This document shows, piece after piece, positions 28,101 to 41,394 of a DNA stretch of 64,000 bases. The translations under genes and the position numbers were made by a program. The notes under the pieces were generated by a model that did no database searches, was not told where the DNA came from, and was given only the letters and a program-made list of their open reading frames with translations. The stretch's first letter is position 1. Every line of letters begins with the position of its first letter. The stretch lies in the NCBI GenBank assembly GCA_035578175.1, contig JAQMRL010000041.1, positions 62,001 to 126,000 on the forward strand, given 5' to 3'. Source of the stretch: Catonia carolina. Taxonomy: Eukaryota; Arthropoda; Insecta; Hemiptera; Achilidae.

Positions 28101-31100
28101 AGCAATCATCTCATACGGAAAAAAAAACGGTTTTTGGCTTGTAGCGGCCGAACGGAAGGAGCTAGAAGGCCTGGCTAAGTTGCATTTTTGCGATTTTACA
28201 ACGGAGCATCTAACTGGCGCGGTCCCGGCGCGATCGGACTAAAGGGAAAGAAAAAAAAATTTTTTTTTTTCTCGTATGGCATGATCAGTGCAAGGCCCGA
28301 GCGCTCGGCCCGAGGCGAGTCCGCCTGCTACCGAACATTCCATACGGGAGCGATCATCTTATACGAAAAGCTCGTATGGCATGAGCAGGGCCCGGCCGGC
28401 TAAGAAGGCCCTACTAGGCGAGGCCGCCTGCCACCGAACATTTCATACGGGAGCAATCATCTCATACGGAAAAAAAAACGGTTTTTGGCTTGTAGTGGCC
28501 GAACGGAAGAAGCTAGAAGGCCTGGCTAAGTTGCATTTTTGCGATTTTACAACGGCGCATCTAACTGGCGCGGTCCCGGCGCGATCGGACTAAAGGGAAA
28601 GAAAAAAAATTTTTTTTTTTCTCGTATGGCATGATCAGTGCAAGGCCCGAGCGCTCGGCCCGAGGCGAGTCCGCCTGCTACCGAACATTTCATACGGGAG
28701 CAATCATCTCATACGGAAAAAAAACGGTTTTTGGCTTGTAGCGGCCGAACGGAAGGAGCTAGAAGGCCTGGCTAAAATGCATTTTTGCGATTTTACAACG
28801 GCGCATCTAACTGGCGCGGTCCCGGCGCGATCGGACTAAAGGGAAAGAAAAAAAATTTTTTTTTTTCTCGTATGGCATGATCAGTGCAAGGCCCGAGCGC
28901 TCGGCCCGAGGCGAGTCCGCCTGCTACCGAACATTCCATACGGGAGCGATCATCTCATACGAAAAGCTCGTATGGCATGAGCAGGGCCCGGCCGGCGAAG
29001 AAGGCCCTACTAGGCGAGGCCGCCTGCTACCGAACATTTCATACGGGAGCAATCATCTCATACGGGAAAAAAAAACGGTTTTTGGCTTGTAGCGGCCGAA
29101 CGGAAGGAGCTAGAAGGCCTGGCTAAGTTGCATTTTTGCGATTTTACAACGGCGCATCTAACTGGCGCGGTCCGGGCGCGATCGGACTAAAGGGAAAGAA
29201 AAAAAATTTTTTTTTTTTCTCGTATGGCATGATCAGTGCAAGGCCCGAGCGCTCGGCCAGGGCGAGTCCGAATGCTACCGAACATTCCATACGGGAGCGA
29301 TCATCTCATACGAAAAGCTCGTATGGCATGAGCAGGGCCCGGCCGGCGAAGAAGGCCCTACTAGGCGAGGCCGCCTGCTACCGAACATTTCATACGGGAG
29401 CAATCATCTCATACGGAAAAAAAACGGTTTTTGGCTTGTAGCGGCCGAACGGAAGGAGCTAGAAGGCCTGGCTAAGTTGCATTTTTGCGATTTTACAACG
29501 GCGCATCTAACTGGCGCGGTCCCGGCGCGATCGGACTAAAGGGAAAGAAAAAAAATTTTTTTTTTTTCTCGTATGGCATGATCAGTGCAAGGCCCGAGCG
29601 CTCGGCCCGAGGCGAGTCCGCCTGCTACCGAACATTCCATACGGGAGCGATCATCTCATACGAAAAGCTCGTATGGCATGAGCAGGGCCCGGCCGGCGAA
29701 GAAGGCCCTACTAGGCGAGGCCGCCTGCCACCGAACATTTCATACGGGAGCAATCATCTCATACGGAAAAAAAAACGGTTTTTGGCTTGTAGTGGCCGAA
29801 CGGAAGGAGCTAGAAGGCCTGGCTAAGTTGCAATTTTGCGATTTCACAACGGCGCATCTAACTGGCGCGGTCCCGGCGCGATCGGACTAAAGGGAAAGAA
29901 AAAAAATTTTTTTTTTTTCTCGTATGGCATGATCAGTGCAAGGCCCGAGCGCTCGGCCCGAGGCGAGTCCGCCTGCTACCGAACATTCCATACGGGAGCG
30001 ATCATCTCATACGAAAAGCTCGTATGGCATGAGCAGGGCCCGGCCGGCGAAGAAGGCCCTACTAGGCGAGGCCGCCTGCTACCGAACATTTCATACGGGA
30101 GCAATCATCTCATACGGAAAAAAAACGGTTTTTGGCTTGTAGCGGCCGAACGGAAGGAGCTAGAAGGCCTGGCTAAGTTGCATTTTTGCGATTTTACAAC
30201 GGAGCATCTAACTGGCGCGGTCCCGGCGCGATCGGACTAAAGGGAAAGAAAAAAAAATTTTTTTTTTTCTCGTATGGCATGATCAGTGCAAGGCCCGAGC
30301 GCTCGGCCCGAGGCGAGTCCGCCTGCTACCGAACATTCCATACGGGAGCGATCATCTCATACGAAAAGCTCGTATGGCATGAGCAGGGCCCGGCCGGCGA
30401 AGAAGGCCCTACTAGGCGAGGCCGCCTGCCACCGAACATTTCATACGGGAGCAATCATCTCATACGGAAAAAAAAACGGTTTTTGGCTTGTAGCGGCCGA
30501 ACGGAAGGAGCTAGAAGGCCTGGCTAAGTTGCATTTTTGCGATTTTACAACGGCGCATCTAACTGGCGCGGTCCCGGCGCGATCGGACTAAAGGGAAAGA
30601 AAAAAAATTTTTTTTTTTTCTCGTATGGCATGATCAGTGCAAGGCCCGAGCGCTCGGCCCGAGGCGAGTCCGCCTGCTACCGAACATTCCATACGGGAGC
30701 GATCATCTCATACGAAAAGCTCGTATGGCATGAGCAGGGCCCGGCCGGCGAAGAAGGCCCTACTAGGCGAGGCCGCCTGCTACCGAACATTTCATACGGG
30801 AGCAATCATCTCATACGGAAAAAAAAACGGTTTTTGGCTTGTAGCGGCCGAACGGAAGGAGCTAGAAGGCCTGGCTAAGTTGCATTTTTGCGATTTTACA
30901 ACGGCGCATCTAACTGGCGCGGTCTCGGCGCGATCGGACTAAAGGGAAAGAAAAAAAAATTTTTTTTTTTCTCGTATGGCATGATCAGTGCAAGGCCCGA
31001 GCGCTCGGCCCGAGGCGAGTCCGCCTGCTACCGAACATTCCATACGGGAGCGATCATCTCATACGAAAAGCTCGTATGGCATGAGCAGGGCCCGGCCGGC

Positions 31101-32841
31101 GAAGAAGGCCCTACTAGGCGAGGCCGCCTGCTACCGAACATTTCATACGGGAGCAATCATCTCATACGGAAAAAAAAACGGTTTTTGGCTTGTAGCGGCC
31201 GAACGGAAGGAGCTAGAAGGCCTGGCTAAAATGCATTTTTGCGATTTTACAACGGCGCATCTAACTGGCGCGGTCCCGGCGCGATCGGACTAAAGGGAAA
31301 GAAAAAAAATTTTTTTTTTTCTCGTATGGCATGATCAGTGCAAGGCCCGAGCGCTCGGCCCGAGGCGAGTCCGCCTGCTACCGAACATTCCATACGGGAG
31401 CGATCATCTCATACGAAAAGCTCGTATGGCATGAGCAGGGCCCGGCCGGCGAAGAAGGCCCTACTAGGCGAGGCCGCCTGCTACCGAACATTTCATACGG
31501 GAGCAATCATCTCATACGGGAAGAAAAACGGTTTTTGGCTTGTAGCGGCCGAACGGAAGGAGCTAGAAGGCCTGGCTAAGTTGCATTTTTGCGATTTTAC
31601 AACGGCGCATCTAACTGGCGCGATCCCGGCGCGATCGGACTAAAGGGAAAGAAAAAAAATTTTTTTTTTTTCTCGTATGGCATGATCAGTGCAAGGCCCG
31701 AGCGCTCGGCCCGAGGCGAGTCCGCCTGCTACCGAACATTCCATACGGGAGCGATCATCTCATACGAAAAGCTCGTATGGCATGAGCAGGGCCCGGCCGG
31801 CGAAGAAGGCCCTACTAGGCGAGGCCGCCTGCTACCGAACATTTCATACGGGAGCAATCATCTCATACGGAAAAAAAAACGGTTTTTGGCTTGTAGCGGC
31901 CGAACGGAAGGAGCTAGAAGGCCTGGCTAAGTTGCATTTTTGCGATTTTACAACGGCGCATCTAACTGGCGCGGTCCCGGCGCGATCGGACTAAAGGGAA
32001 AGAAAAAAAAATTTTTTTTTTTCTCGTATGGCATGATCAGTGCAAGGCCCGAGCGCTCGGCCCGAGGCGAGTCCGCCTGCTACCGAACATTCCATACGAG
32101 AGCGATCATCTCATACGAAAAGCTCGTATGGCATGAGCAGGGCCCGGCCGGCGAAGAAGGCCCTACTAGGCGAGGCCGCCTGCCACCGAACATTTCATAC
32201 GGGAGCAATCATCTCATACGGAAAAAAAAACGGTTTTTGGCTTGTAGTGGCCGAACGGAAGGAGCTAGAAGGCCTGGCTAAGTTGCATTTTTGCGATTTT
32301 ACAACGGCGCATCTAACTGGCGCGGTCCCGGCGCGATCGGACTAAAGGGAAAGAAAAAAAATTTTTTTTTTTTCTCGTATGGCATGATCAGTGCAAGGCC
32401 CGAGCGCTCGGCCCGAGGCGAGTCCGCCTGCTACCGAACATTCCATACGGGAGCGATCATCTCATACGAAAAGCTCGTATGGCATGAGCAGGGCCCGGCC
32501 GGCGAAGAAGGCCCTACTAGGCGAGGCCGCCTGCTACCGAACATTTCATACGGGAGCAATCATCTCATACGGAAAAAAAAACGGTTTTTGGCTTGTAGCG
32601 GCCGAACGGAAGGAACTAGAAGGACTGGCTAAGTTGCATTTTTGCGATTTTACAACGGCGCATCTAACTGGCGCGGTCCCGGCGCGATCGGACTAAAGGG
32701 AAAGAAAAAAAAATTTTTTTTTTTCTCGTATGGCATGATCAGTGCAAGGCCCGAGCGCTCGGCCCGAGGCGAGTCCGCCTGCTACCGAACATTCCATACG
32801 GGAGCGATCATCTCATACGAAAAGCTCGTATGGCATGAGCA
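22152..32841 (+). repeat. GC-rich satellite array, 32 units of about 351 bp
   Basis: Units start with 'ctcgtatggcatgatcagtg' at 22163 and recur every 350-351 bp to 32841. Each unit holds two related sub-repeats of about 101 bp, one with 'cccgagcgctcggcccgagg' and one with 'ggcccggccggcgaagaagg'. A unique part with 'cggtttttggcttgtagcgg' follows, then an A8/T11 tract. Three units (starting near 23918, 26620 and 28621) are about 250 bp and lack one sub-repeat. Copies differ by only a few bases. The last unit is cut at 32841 by the foldback element. The repeated frames of 101-113 codons come from the period being divisible by three and are not called as genes. Confidence 0.95.
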
Positions 32842-34799
32842 GACGTCTGTGAAGTTGGCCCCACCCATACAAAAATTTGAAAAAAAAATTAGTGCATTCG
32901 ATTGTTCTACGTTTGTTCCGGATTGTTCCGCAAAAATTTTCGTTTGTTCCGCTCAAATAAGCGAGAAAATCGAGAAAAACCGTGGGTGGGGCTAACTTCA
33001 CGATGGCCCCCCCCATTTAACTTTTTCAACTTTTTTTTGCATAGATCGATAGATCTTCGTTTGTTCCGGATTGTTCCGCAAAAATTTTCGTTTGTTCCGC
33101 TCAAACAAGCGAGAAAATCGAGGAAAGCTGGGTGGGGCTAACTTCACGCTGGCCCCCCCCACTCAACTTTTCCAACTTTTTTTTACATAGATCGATAGAT
33201 CTTCGTTTGTTCCGGATTGTTCCACAAAAATTTTCGTTTGTTCCGCTCAAATAAGCGAGAAAATCGAAGAAAACTGCGGCGAGCTAGCCCCCCCCACTCA
33301 ACTTTTTGAACTTTTTTATACATGGATCGATAGGTCTTCGTTTGTTCCGGATTGTTCCGCAAAAATTTTCGTTCGTTCTGCTCAAATAAGCGAGAAAATC
33401 GAGGAAAACTGCTGGGGGATAGCGTGAAGTTAGCCCCACCCACTCAACTTTTTGAACTTTTTTTTACACGGATCGATAGATCTTCGTTTGTTCCGGATTG
33501 TTCCGCAAAAATTTTCGTTTGTTCCGCTCAAATAGGCGAGAAAACCGAGGAAAACTGCGGCGAGCTAGCGTGAAGTTAGCCCCACCCACTCAACTTTTTG
33601 AACTTTTTTTTACATGGATCGATAGATCTTCGTTTGTTCCGGATTGTTCCACAAAAATTTTCGTTTGTTCCGCTCAAATAAGCGAGAAAATCGAGGAAAA
33701 CTGCTGGGGGAAGCGTGAAGTTAGCCCCACCCACTCAACTTTTTGAACTTTTTTTTACATGGATCGATAGATCTTCGTTTGTTCCGGATTGTTCCACAAA
33801 AATTTTCGTTTGTTCCGCTCAAATAAGCGAGAAAATCGAGGAAAACTGCTGGGGGATAGCGTGAAGTTAGCCCCACCCACTCAACTTTTTGAACTTTTTT
33901 TTACATGGATCGATAGATCTTCGTTTGTTCCGGATTGTTCCGCAAAAATTTTCGTTTGTTCCGCTCAAATAGGCGAGAAAATCGAGGAAAACTTTGTAGT
34001 GGTGGGGGTAAACAAGCGCGTTTAATATATTTAACATTGTTTTTGTCTATATCGATAGCCTTTAAATAGTTGTGGGTTGTTCCGCATAAAGTTTCCTTTG
34101 TTCCGCTCAAATAATATTTAAATTGATACCGTATTATTCCGAAAACAAGCCGTACCCGAATTTAAGCCGAATCGGAAAAAATACTATAAAACTAGGAAAA
34201 AAATTAAAGTACAGTACTTGTATGTTTTTGAAAATATTCTATTTTATAAGAAACGATTGCCGTAGTCTACAAACAATATACTTACTACTTAATTAGCATT
34301 TAGAAGTTTTTGTTTATTTTTTGTTGAATGCTGAACACAAGATTCATCTACATGATAGGTATTTTCTTCCGGCTTCTTTGTTGGATGTCTTTTCCGCGTA
34401 GTTAATTTGATTTTTCTGACTTCTGAAATTACTGCTAATGCAGACGGTGAAGGATGAAATGATTTTTTGTAAAGTATGAAAATATGCCGTGCCTGAATAA
34501 GATTCGAACCCAAGACCGCATGATGAGAGGCGAGCAAGTTACCAACTACGCCAATACGGCCGGCATAGTAGTAGTAGTAGGTAGCATAGTAGTAGTTAAT
34601 TTGAAATTAGTATCGTAAGCCCTGCGCTGATTTTTAGGTATTTATATAGACGAAGTACCCTTAACCTACATAAAATCACTCATAGCGATTTATAAAATAC
34701 AACAAAAAACAAATGATCGGATAAAAAAACAAAATGAAATATAAGAAAACTGCTATCAAACTTTATACTGTATCTCCAAACTGATCAAAATGACTATAC
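32842..34799 (+). repeat. Left inverted arm of the foldback element
   Basis: It holds seven to eight tandem units of about 145 bp (32842-34010), a divergent unit, then a SINE (34310-34566). It pairs with 39289-41246; position p pairs with 74088 minus p. Confidence 0.9.
34310..34566 (-). mobile_element. tRNA-derived SINE inside the left arm
   Basis: Minus-strand A box 'tggcgtagttggtaac' and B box 'ggttcgaatc' head, followed by a tail with 'ctgcattagcagtaatttca'. The same copy is present at the mirror position in the right arm. Confidence 0.75.
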
Positions 34800-37700
34800 T
34801 GAATACTCACATTAACGGAAAACCGGCTAAAATCTGAGTATTTTTTTGCGTAAATTGCTGTATCTCCGACTAATTTCTACATAAAATAATCTAAACAAAA
34901 CCAATCAACGCAGAAAAGAACAGGTTTTAATTTGGTGTAGCGATCATTTTTTTCCGTTTGTTTGTTTTTAGATAAATCTCTTAAAACACAACGGACTTCT
35001 TCCATAGTACGTACTGTAAAACACTACAAATTGATAAGAGGCGTGGCATAGCGCATGCCTCGTTTCTTCTGCTCAAATACGCGAGAAATTTAAGGATAAC
35101 TTTGGAGTGGAGGGCATAATCCAGGGCGTTTAATATTTTAAACTTTTTTTTCCTATATCGATAGCCTTTCATTAGTTTCGGAAGGTTTCACAAGAAGTTC
35201 CGTTTGTTCCGCCTAAATAAGCGGGAAAATCAAGGAAAACTTTGGAGTGGAGGGGATAAGCCAGCGCGTTTAGTAGTTTTAACATTTTTCGGCCTATATC
35301 GATATCCCTTCAATAGTTCCCGAATAGTCCGCAAAAATTTTCAATACTTAGAATATGAAGGATTAACTGAATGTCATCATTTTTACTTTTTACTGCATGT
35401 ACTTGCTGAACGAAAAGGATTGCGATAAATAATGTACAGTAATTTTTTTGTTTAAACATGATATTATGCCTATTGTGTAACAGCGAATGCAATGAGTAAT
35501 AATAAGAAAACATATAAAAAACATATATAAATGTATTGGAAAGGTAATGAAATCTTTTACGATAGTCTGGTAGAACAGGAACAAGCATCAGGCAGTGTGA
35601 TAACGTAAACAAATTACTAAAGGTTATTTATTGTTTATGGAATCAAAAGGTTGGTTTATACCAAGTTTGAAAAAAGAAATCAAAGCGGCATACGATGATT
35701 TATGTAGGGAGGTCGACAGAATGACGACTTTTCAACATTGGCCTTCTGAATACAATGCGTTTAGAAAAATATAGTTAGTCACAACAATCTAATCCAGACT
35801 TCTTTATTCGCAGCACCGGTTCCTTCCCGGATAGTGTTTAGCCCAAATAGAAAATCTTCTGAGAGAAATGAGAATTTTTGATTTATAAAAATATCTATAG
35901 TTAACATAAATCATTTACACTGATATAATTAACTTGGCGTGATTTCTCGTAAATTCAGTTTTTACATATACGACCATTAGTTTATAATAAGATTACCAGT
36001 CTGTAGTTTGAGTGATTCTTCTGACAATAAGATATTTAGTTTTATTTTATGTTAAACGGGATATTTATACTCTTTTAGATTAAATTAGTTAAGGAAGTTA
36101 CTTTAAAAATAGTTCACCTGAACGATGAAAAACTAAAAGAATATTCCGTATGAAAATGTAAATGAAAAAATATATATAGTAAATGTTTAGGCCTAATAGG
36201 TATGTGTTTTGTTAATTTATTACGGTTAGTTATTATTGTTTTAAATCATCACCGATTCTAGTTTTCACGCCGCACAATGAGATATTTGATTGATTTAGGC
36301 GGCCAAAATTATTTTTGCAGTTTAACATCGTTTTGGACTTTCGAACCGGGCTGATCCGAAATCCGACCGACTGGGATAGTCAGTCAGACGATAGATTTTA
36401 GCTCTAAATAGTTAAGTAACACCGGTTGTGCAACAAGCTTGGTGTAGTGACCAGTTGTTGGCCTGTTAAATGAACTGAAATCGCTCTTCAATCTTTCTTG
36501 AGTTTCACATATTATACTCGAGATAAAATGTTCACACAAAAATAAACAAACTTTGCGACCAAATTGCGCCTATGTTTAAAATATGATTTCTCAATACGAT
36601 ACAAACGAGTTAAGGGTAAAAAATATTAAAAAATATAGAGTTGACTAGCTTATCCCCACCACTCCAAATGGTTCCTTGATTACCTCGCTTATTTGAGCGG
36701 ACAAACGAAATTTTTTGCGGAACAATCCACAACTATTAAAGGGCTATCGATGCAGACAAAACAAATATTAACCCTTTTACTAACCGGGAAGCCCAATATC
36801 ACCCATTCGTCACCATCGATTTTTAAACTCAAATATCTCCGCAACTATTCATTATATTCTAACGGGATTGGTTTTATTAGATAGACTTTTTTCTTCTTTC
36901 ATTTGATGTATCTTGCATATTTGTATGATGAAAATTGACGACGTGGTGTTACGTGAAAAAAATGTATATTTTTTGAACAGCCAGTACTAAAATTTGTTTT
37001 TATCTATAACTTTTCAACAAAAAACCGTATTTGTTTGGGAATAACATCATCATCACTACCCGTCTCGTCTACCCTTCGGTTAAAACTTACAATTAGCGTC
37101 AAAATAAACAATAACATATTTTGATTTATGCTATCCTGTTTAGAAAAGGATAATACACAAAGCAACAGGCGCAAAAGAGATAGAACTTGCATAGAAAACG
37201 AGTAAATAAAAATTGAAAAGACACCACATTATTTTTAGGTGATTTTTTGTCATTTTTTTCATCCAGCACGTTACATTGTTGAACAAAAAGTGTGATATCT
37301 TTTGAATGCGTCTATCAATTATTTGCAATATCTAAACGTTGTTTTTTTGCAATGAATTGCTTTATTTATCTATATATAGCTAAACATATTTTTTTGTATA
37401 TTTTACTGATTTTGTGACACTTTTTCGTACTTAAGTGATATTACTAAAAGAAAATATTTTTTCTTAAATTTCAATTTTTATTCTGGTCGTAAATGAAAAC
37501 GGAAAAAATTGGTTTAAACGTTGTTCTAATAAAAAATTTTTTAAAAATAAACGGTATTTTTTTGAAATTTTTAGAAATGAAACTGAATGAAATAAAAGAG
37601 TTTTTATTAGGCGTAAAATGACAATCCGCGTGATCGTTAAAAATCTCCGTTCTCGTCGGGTTAAAATAATAAACGCGCTTCTTTACCACCACCACTCCAA

Positions 37701-39288
37701 AGTTTTCCTTAATTTCTCGCTTATTTGAGCGGAACAAACGAAATTTTTTGTGGAACAATCCGGAACAAACGAAGATCTATCGATCCATGTGAAAAAAATG
37801 TGGAAAAGTTGAGTGGGTAGGACTAACTTCACGCTATCCCCCGGCAGTTTTTCTCAATTTTCTCGCCTATTTGAGCGGAACAAACGAAAATTTTTGCGGA
37901 GCAATCCGGAACAAACGTAAAACAATCGAATGCACTAATTTTTTTTTAAATTTTTGTATGGGTGGGGCCAACTTCACAGACGTCTTCAATAGTTGTGGGT
38001 TGTTCCGCATAAAGTTTCCTTTGTTCCGCTCAAATTTCTATGAAATTTAATATTATAATTTCATTAATAGTGAAGTTGTATTTTAAAGTTTTATTGTAGT
38101 TTAGTGTAATTTAACAAGTATGTTGTTCAATGTGAGGGCTCGGTTAAGAGTAAAACTGCTAATTTGAACAAGATTGTTATACTGTATAACACTAAGGGTC
38201 TATTATTAAACACGATATTATAATTATAGTCAAAATTAATTGGGTTTATTAGTTTTGAGATCATACTTGGCAAAATCATACTTGGCAAGTGACTGAAACT
38301 GACAAAAGATAATTTAGAAGGTCGTGGGAAATGCCACCAGATCTTACGAAGATAAATGACGGGGCTAGTTTTCTTCTAGGAAACATTACGGATGGGTAGT
38401 TGGAAGTAAAATTTAGTTTCAGAATCAGAAACACGAGCGGGACTAAATACCAATATACATCAATATTATAAATACATATCATACATCTATACATCAATAA
38501 TCACATCAACTTATATTATAGAACAATCACCAGATTTTCCATAATACTGTATTGTTCCGAATACAAGCCGCAGGTTTTTCTTAAAAATCGGTTCCATAAT
38601 TTGACCTGCGGCTTGCATTCACGCTTTAATAATAGTATTAATAATAAATAATAATAATAATAATAATAAAAATAATTATTTATTTATTCCCATGATGTTA
38701 CGCATTACAAAAATAGAAATTTCCGTAATACACAATTTCTTACAGTAAACTACTATCCTGTTATAGGCTACCCTAGAGGAGGTGGAAATCATCCCATCCA
38801 ACTATGGACAAAACCATGTAATTTACTAGGATGGGCTGGAAATTTTTAAATAAATATCAAAAAAATTTGAAGTATTAACTATTAGCAATAGCATTCAATA
38901 CCTACTATATTTACTTACTACAGTAACTTAACTAACTTAATAAGGATAATTATACCTGAAATTAATTATTACATTTAAAAATTAAAAACAATAAAAGAAA
39001 TGTATTCTATTTCATTTTCCTCCTGTCTCTTTATTTATATCTACATTTGAATATTGCTGACCATTTTGCTATTTTCTCTCTATCTGTTTGGCTATCCATT
39101 TTTTTAGTTTTTTATAAAATTTTAAACTTGTTAAATTCTTTAAATGGTTCGGGAGCAGGTTATATATTTTGGGTGCCAAGCACTCAAAATACTCAACGTA
39201 CTCAAATTAATGATTTCATATTAAGCATAAGTAGCTACGAAGAGAGAGATACACGCAGTCTTATACGCACACTTCTTACGTAGTGCAT
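34800..39288. other. Spacer of the foldback element with older arm fragments
   Basis: This is AT-rich sequence with no convincing gene. Diverged arm pieces occur in left-arm orientation at about 35040-35350 and in right-arm orientation at about 36640-36770 and 37675-37985. The last ends in the same 'cttcacagacgtc' terminus as the element itself. A left-type piece follows at 37986-38040. An ATA/AAT microsatellite lies near 38636-38680. Confidence 0.7.
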
Positions 39289-41246
39289 GTATAGTCATTT
39301 TGATCAGTTTGGAGATACAGTATAAAGTTTGATAGCAGTTTTCTTATATTTCATTTTGTTTTTTTATCCGATCATTTGTTTTTTGTTGTATTTTATAAAT
39401 CGCTATGAGTGATTTTATGTAGGTTAAGGGTACTTCGTCTATATAAATACCTAAAAATCAGCGCAGGGCTTACGATACTAATTTCAAATTAACTACTACT
39501 ATGCTACCTACTACTACTACTATGCCGGCCGTATTGGCGTAGTTGGTAACTTGCTCGCCTCTCATCATGCGGTCTTGGGTTCGAATCTTATTCAGGCACG
39601 GCATATTTTCATACTTTACAAAAAATCATTTCATCCTTCACCGTCTGCATTAGCAGTAATTTCAGAAGTCAGAAAAATCAAATTAACTACGCGGAAAAGA
39701 CATCCAACAAAGAAGCCGGAAGAAAATACCTATCATGTAGATGAATCTTGTGTTCAGCATTCAACAAAAAATAAACAAAAACTTCTAAATGCTAATTAAG
39801 TAGTAAGTATATTGTTTGTAGACTACGGCAATCGTTTCTTATAAAATAGAATATTTTCAAAAACATACAAGTACTGTACTTTAATTTTTTTCCTAGTTTT
39901 ATAGTATTTTTTCCGATTCGGCTTAAATTCGGGTACGGCTTGTTTTCGGAATAATACGGTATCAATTTAAATATTATTTGAGCAGAACAAAGGAAACTTT
40001 ATGCGGAACAACCCACAACTATTTAAAGGCTATCGATATAGACAAAAACAATGTTAAATATATTAAACGCGCTTGTTTACCCCCACCACTACAAAGTTTT
40101 CCTCGATTTTCTCGCCTATTTGAGCGGAACAAACGAAAATTTTTGCGGAACAATCCGGAACAAACGAAGATCTATCGATCCATGTAAAAAAAAGTTCAAA
40201 AAGTTGAGTGGGTGGGGCTAACTTCACGCTATCCCCCAGCAGTTTTCCTCGATTTTCTCGCTTATTTGAGCGGAACAAACGAAAATTTTTGTGGAACAAT
40301 CCGGAACAAACGAAGATCTATCGATCCATGTAAAAAAAAGTTCAAAAAGTTGAGTGGGTGGGGCTAACTTCACGCTTCCCCCAGCAGTTTTCCTCGATTT
40401 TCTCGCTTATTTGAGCGGAACAAACGAAAATTTTTGTGGAACAATCCGGAACAAACGAAGATCTATCGATCCATGTAAAAAAAAGTTCAAAAAGTTGAGT
40501 GGGTGGGGCTAACTTCACGCTAGCTCGCCGCAGTTTTCCTCGGTTTTCTCGCCTATTTGAGCGGAACAAACGAAAATTTTTGCGGAACAATCCGGAACAA
40601 ACGAAGATCTATCGATCCGTGTAAAAAAAAGTTCAAAAAGTTGAGTGGGTGGGGCTAACTTCACGCTATCCCCCAGCAGTTTTCCTCGATTTTCTCGCTT
40701 ATTTGAGCAGAACGAACGAAAATTTTTGCGGAACAATCCGGAACAAACGAAGACCTATCGATCCATGTATAAAAAAGTTCAAAAAGTTGAGTGGGGGGGG
40801 CTAGCTCGCCGCAGTTTTCTTCGATTTTCTCGCTTATTTGAGCGGAACAAACGAAAATTTTTGTGGAACAATCCGGAACAAACGAAGATCTATCGATCTA
40901 TGTAAAAAAAAGTTGGAAAAGTTGAGTGGGGGGGGCCAGCGTGAAGTTAGCCCCACCCAGCTTTCCTCGATTTTCTCGCTTGTTTGAGCGGAACAAACGA
41001 AAATTTTTGCGGAACAATCCGGAACAAACGAAGATCTATCGATCTATGCAAAAAAAAGTTGAAAAAGTTAAATGGGGGGGGCCATCGTGAAGTTAGCCCC
41101 ACCCACGGTTTTTCTCGATTTTCTCGCTTATTTGAGCGGAACAAACGAAAATTTTTGCGGAACAATCCGGAACAAACGTAGAACAATCGAATGCACTAAT
41201 TTTTTTTTCAAATTTTTGTATGGGTGGGGCCAACTTCACAGACGTC
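39289..41246 (-). repeat. Right inverted arm of the foldback element
   Basis: Reverse complement of 32842-34799 with the same length. One visible difference is a C/T change in the 'gagcggaac' motif near 39982. Confidence 0.9.
39522..39778 (+). mobile_element. tRNA-derived SINE inside the right arm
   Basis: Mirror copy of 34310-34566, with A box 'tggcgtagttggtaac' and B box 'gggttcgaatc'. Confidence 0.75.
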
Positions 41247-41394
41247 ATTAAAGCCATTTTAATAGAATATACAGTAAATAAGTTATTATTAATAAATAAT
41301 TTGTGGAAACTTGCTTGTCGGTCTCGTCTTTTAATAATCATCTTATGGACAATAAAATGCCCCGTTATCCACAGCGTTACATATTTTCACTTTT

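Larger units (their letters stand above)
32842..41246. mobile_element. Foldback-like element, 8.4 kb hairpin
   Basis: Left arm 32842-34799 and right arm 39289-41246 are exact-length inverted copies (1,958 bp each) with only occasional substitutions. The outer part of each arm is made of tandem units of about 145 bp containing 'tcgtttgttccggattgttcc'. Such internally repetitive long arms are typical of foldback/Galileo-type elements. The termini share GACGTCTGTGAAGTTGG. No transposase frame lies in the 4.5-kb spacer, so the copy would be non-autonomous. Confidence 0.75.

Noticed and set aside
22152..32841. CRISPR array or bacterial contamination as the source of the GC-rich repeat
   Set aside because: Units are 351 bp without unique spacers. 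The array is joined on both sides to eukaryotic-type DNA and is cut by a eukaryotic-type transposon.
22128..32995. Dozens of 67-152-codon frames repeated through the satellite
   Set aside because: The period of 351 bp is divisible by three, so any open stretch recurs. Frames overlap each other in two phases, span poly-A/T tracts and change with A-run length. There is no sign of coding selection.
34289..34537. An 82-codon frame present identically in both foldback arms (also 39551-39799)
   Set aside because: It is the SINE read through its tRNA-like head and is not a gene.
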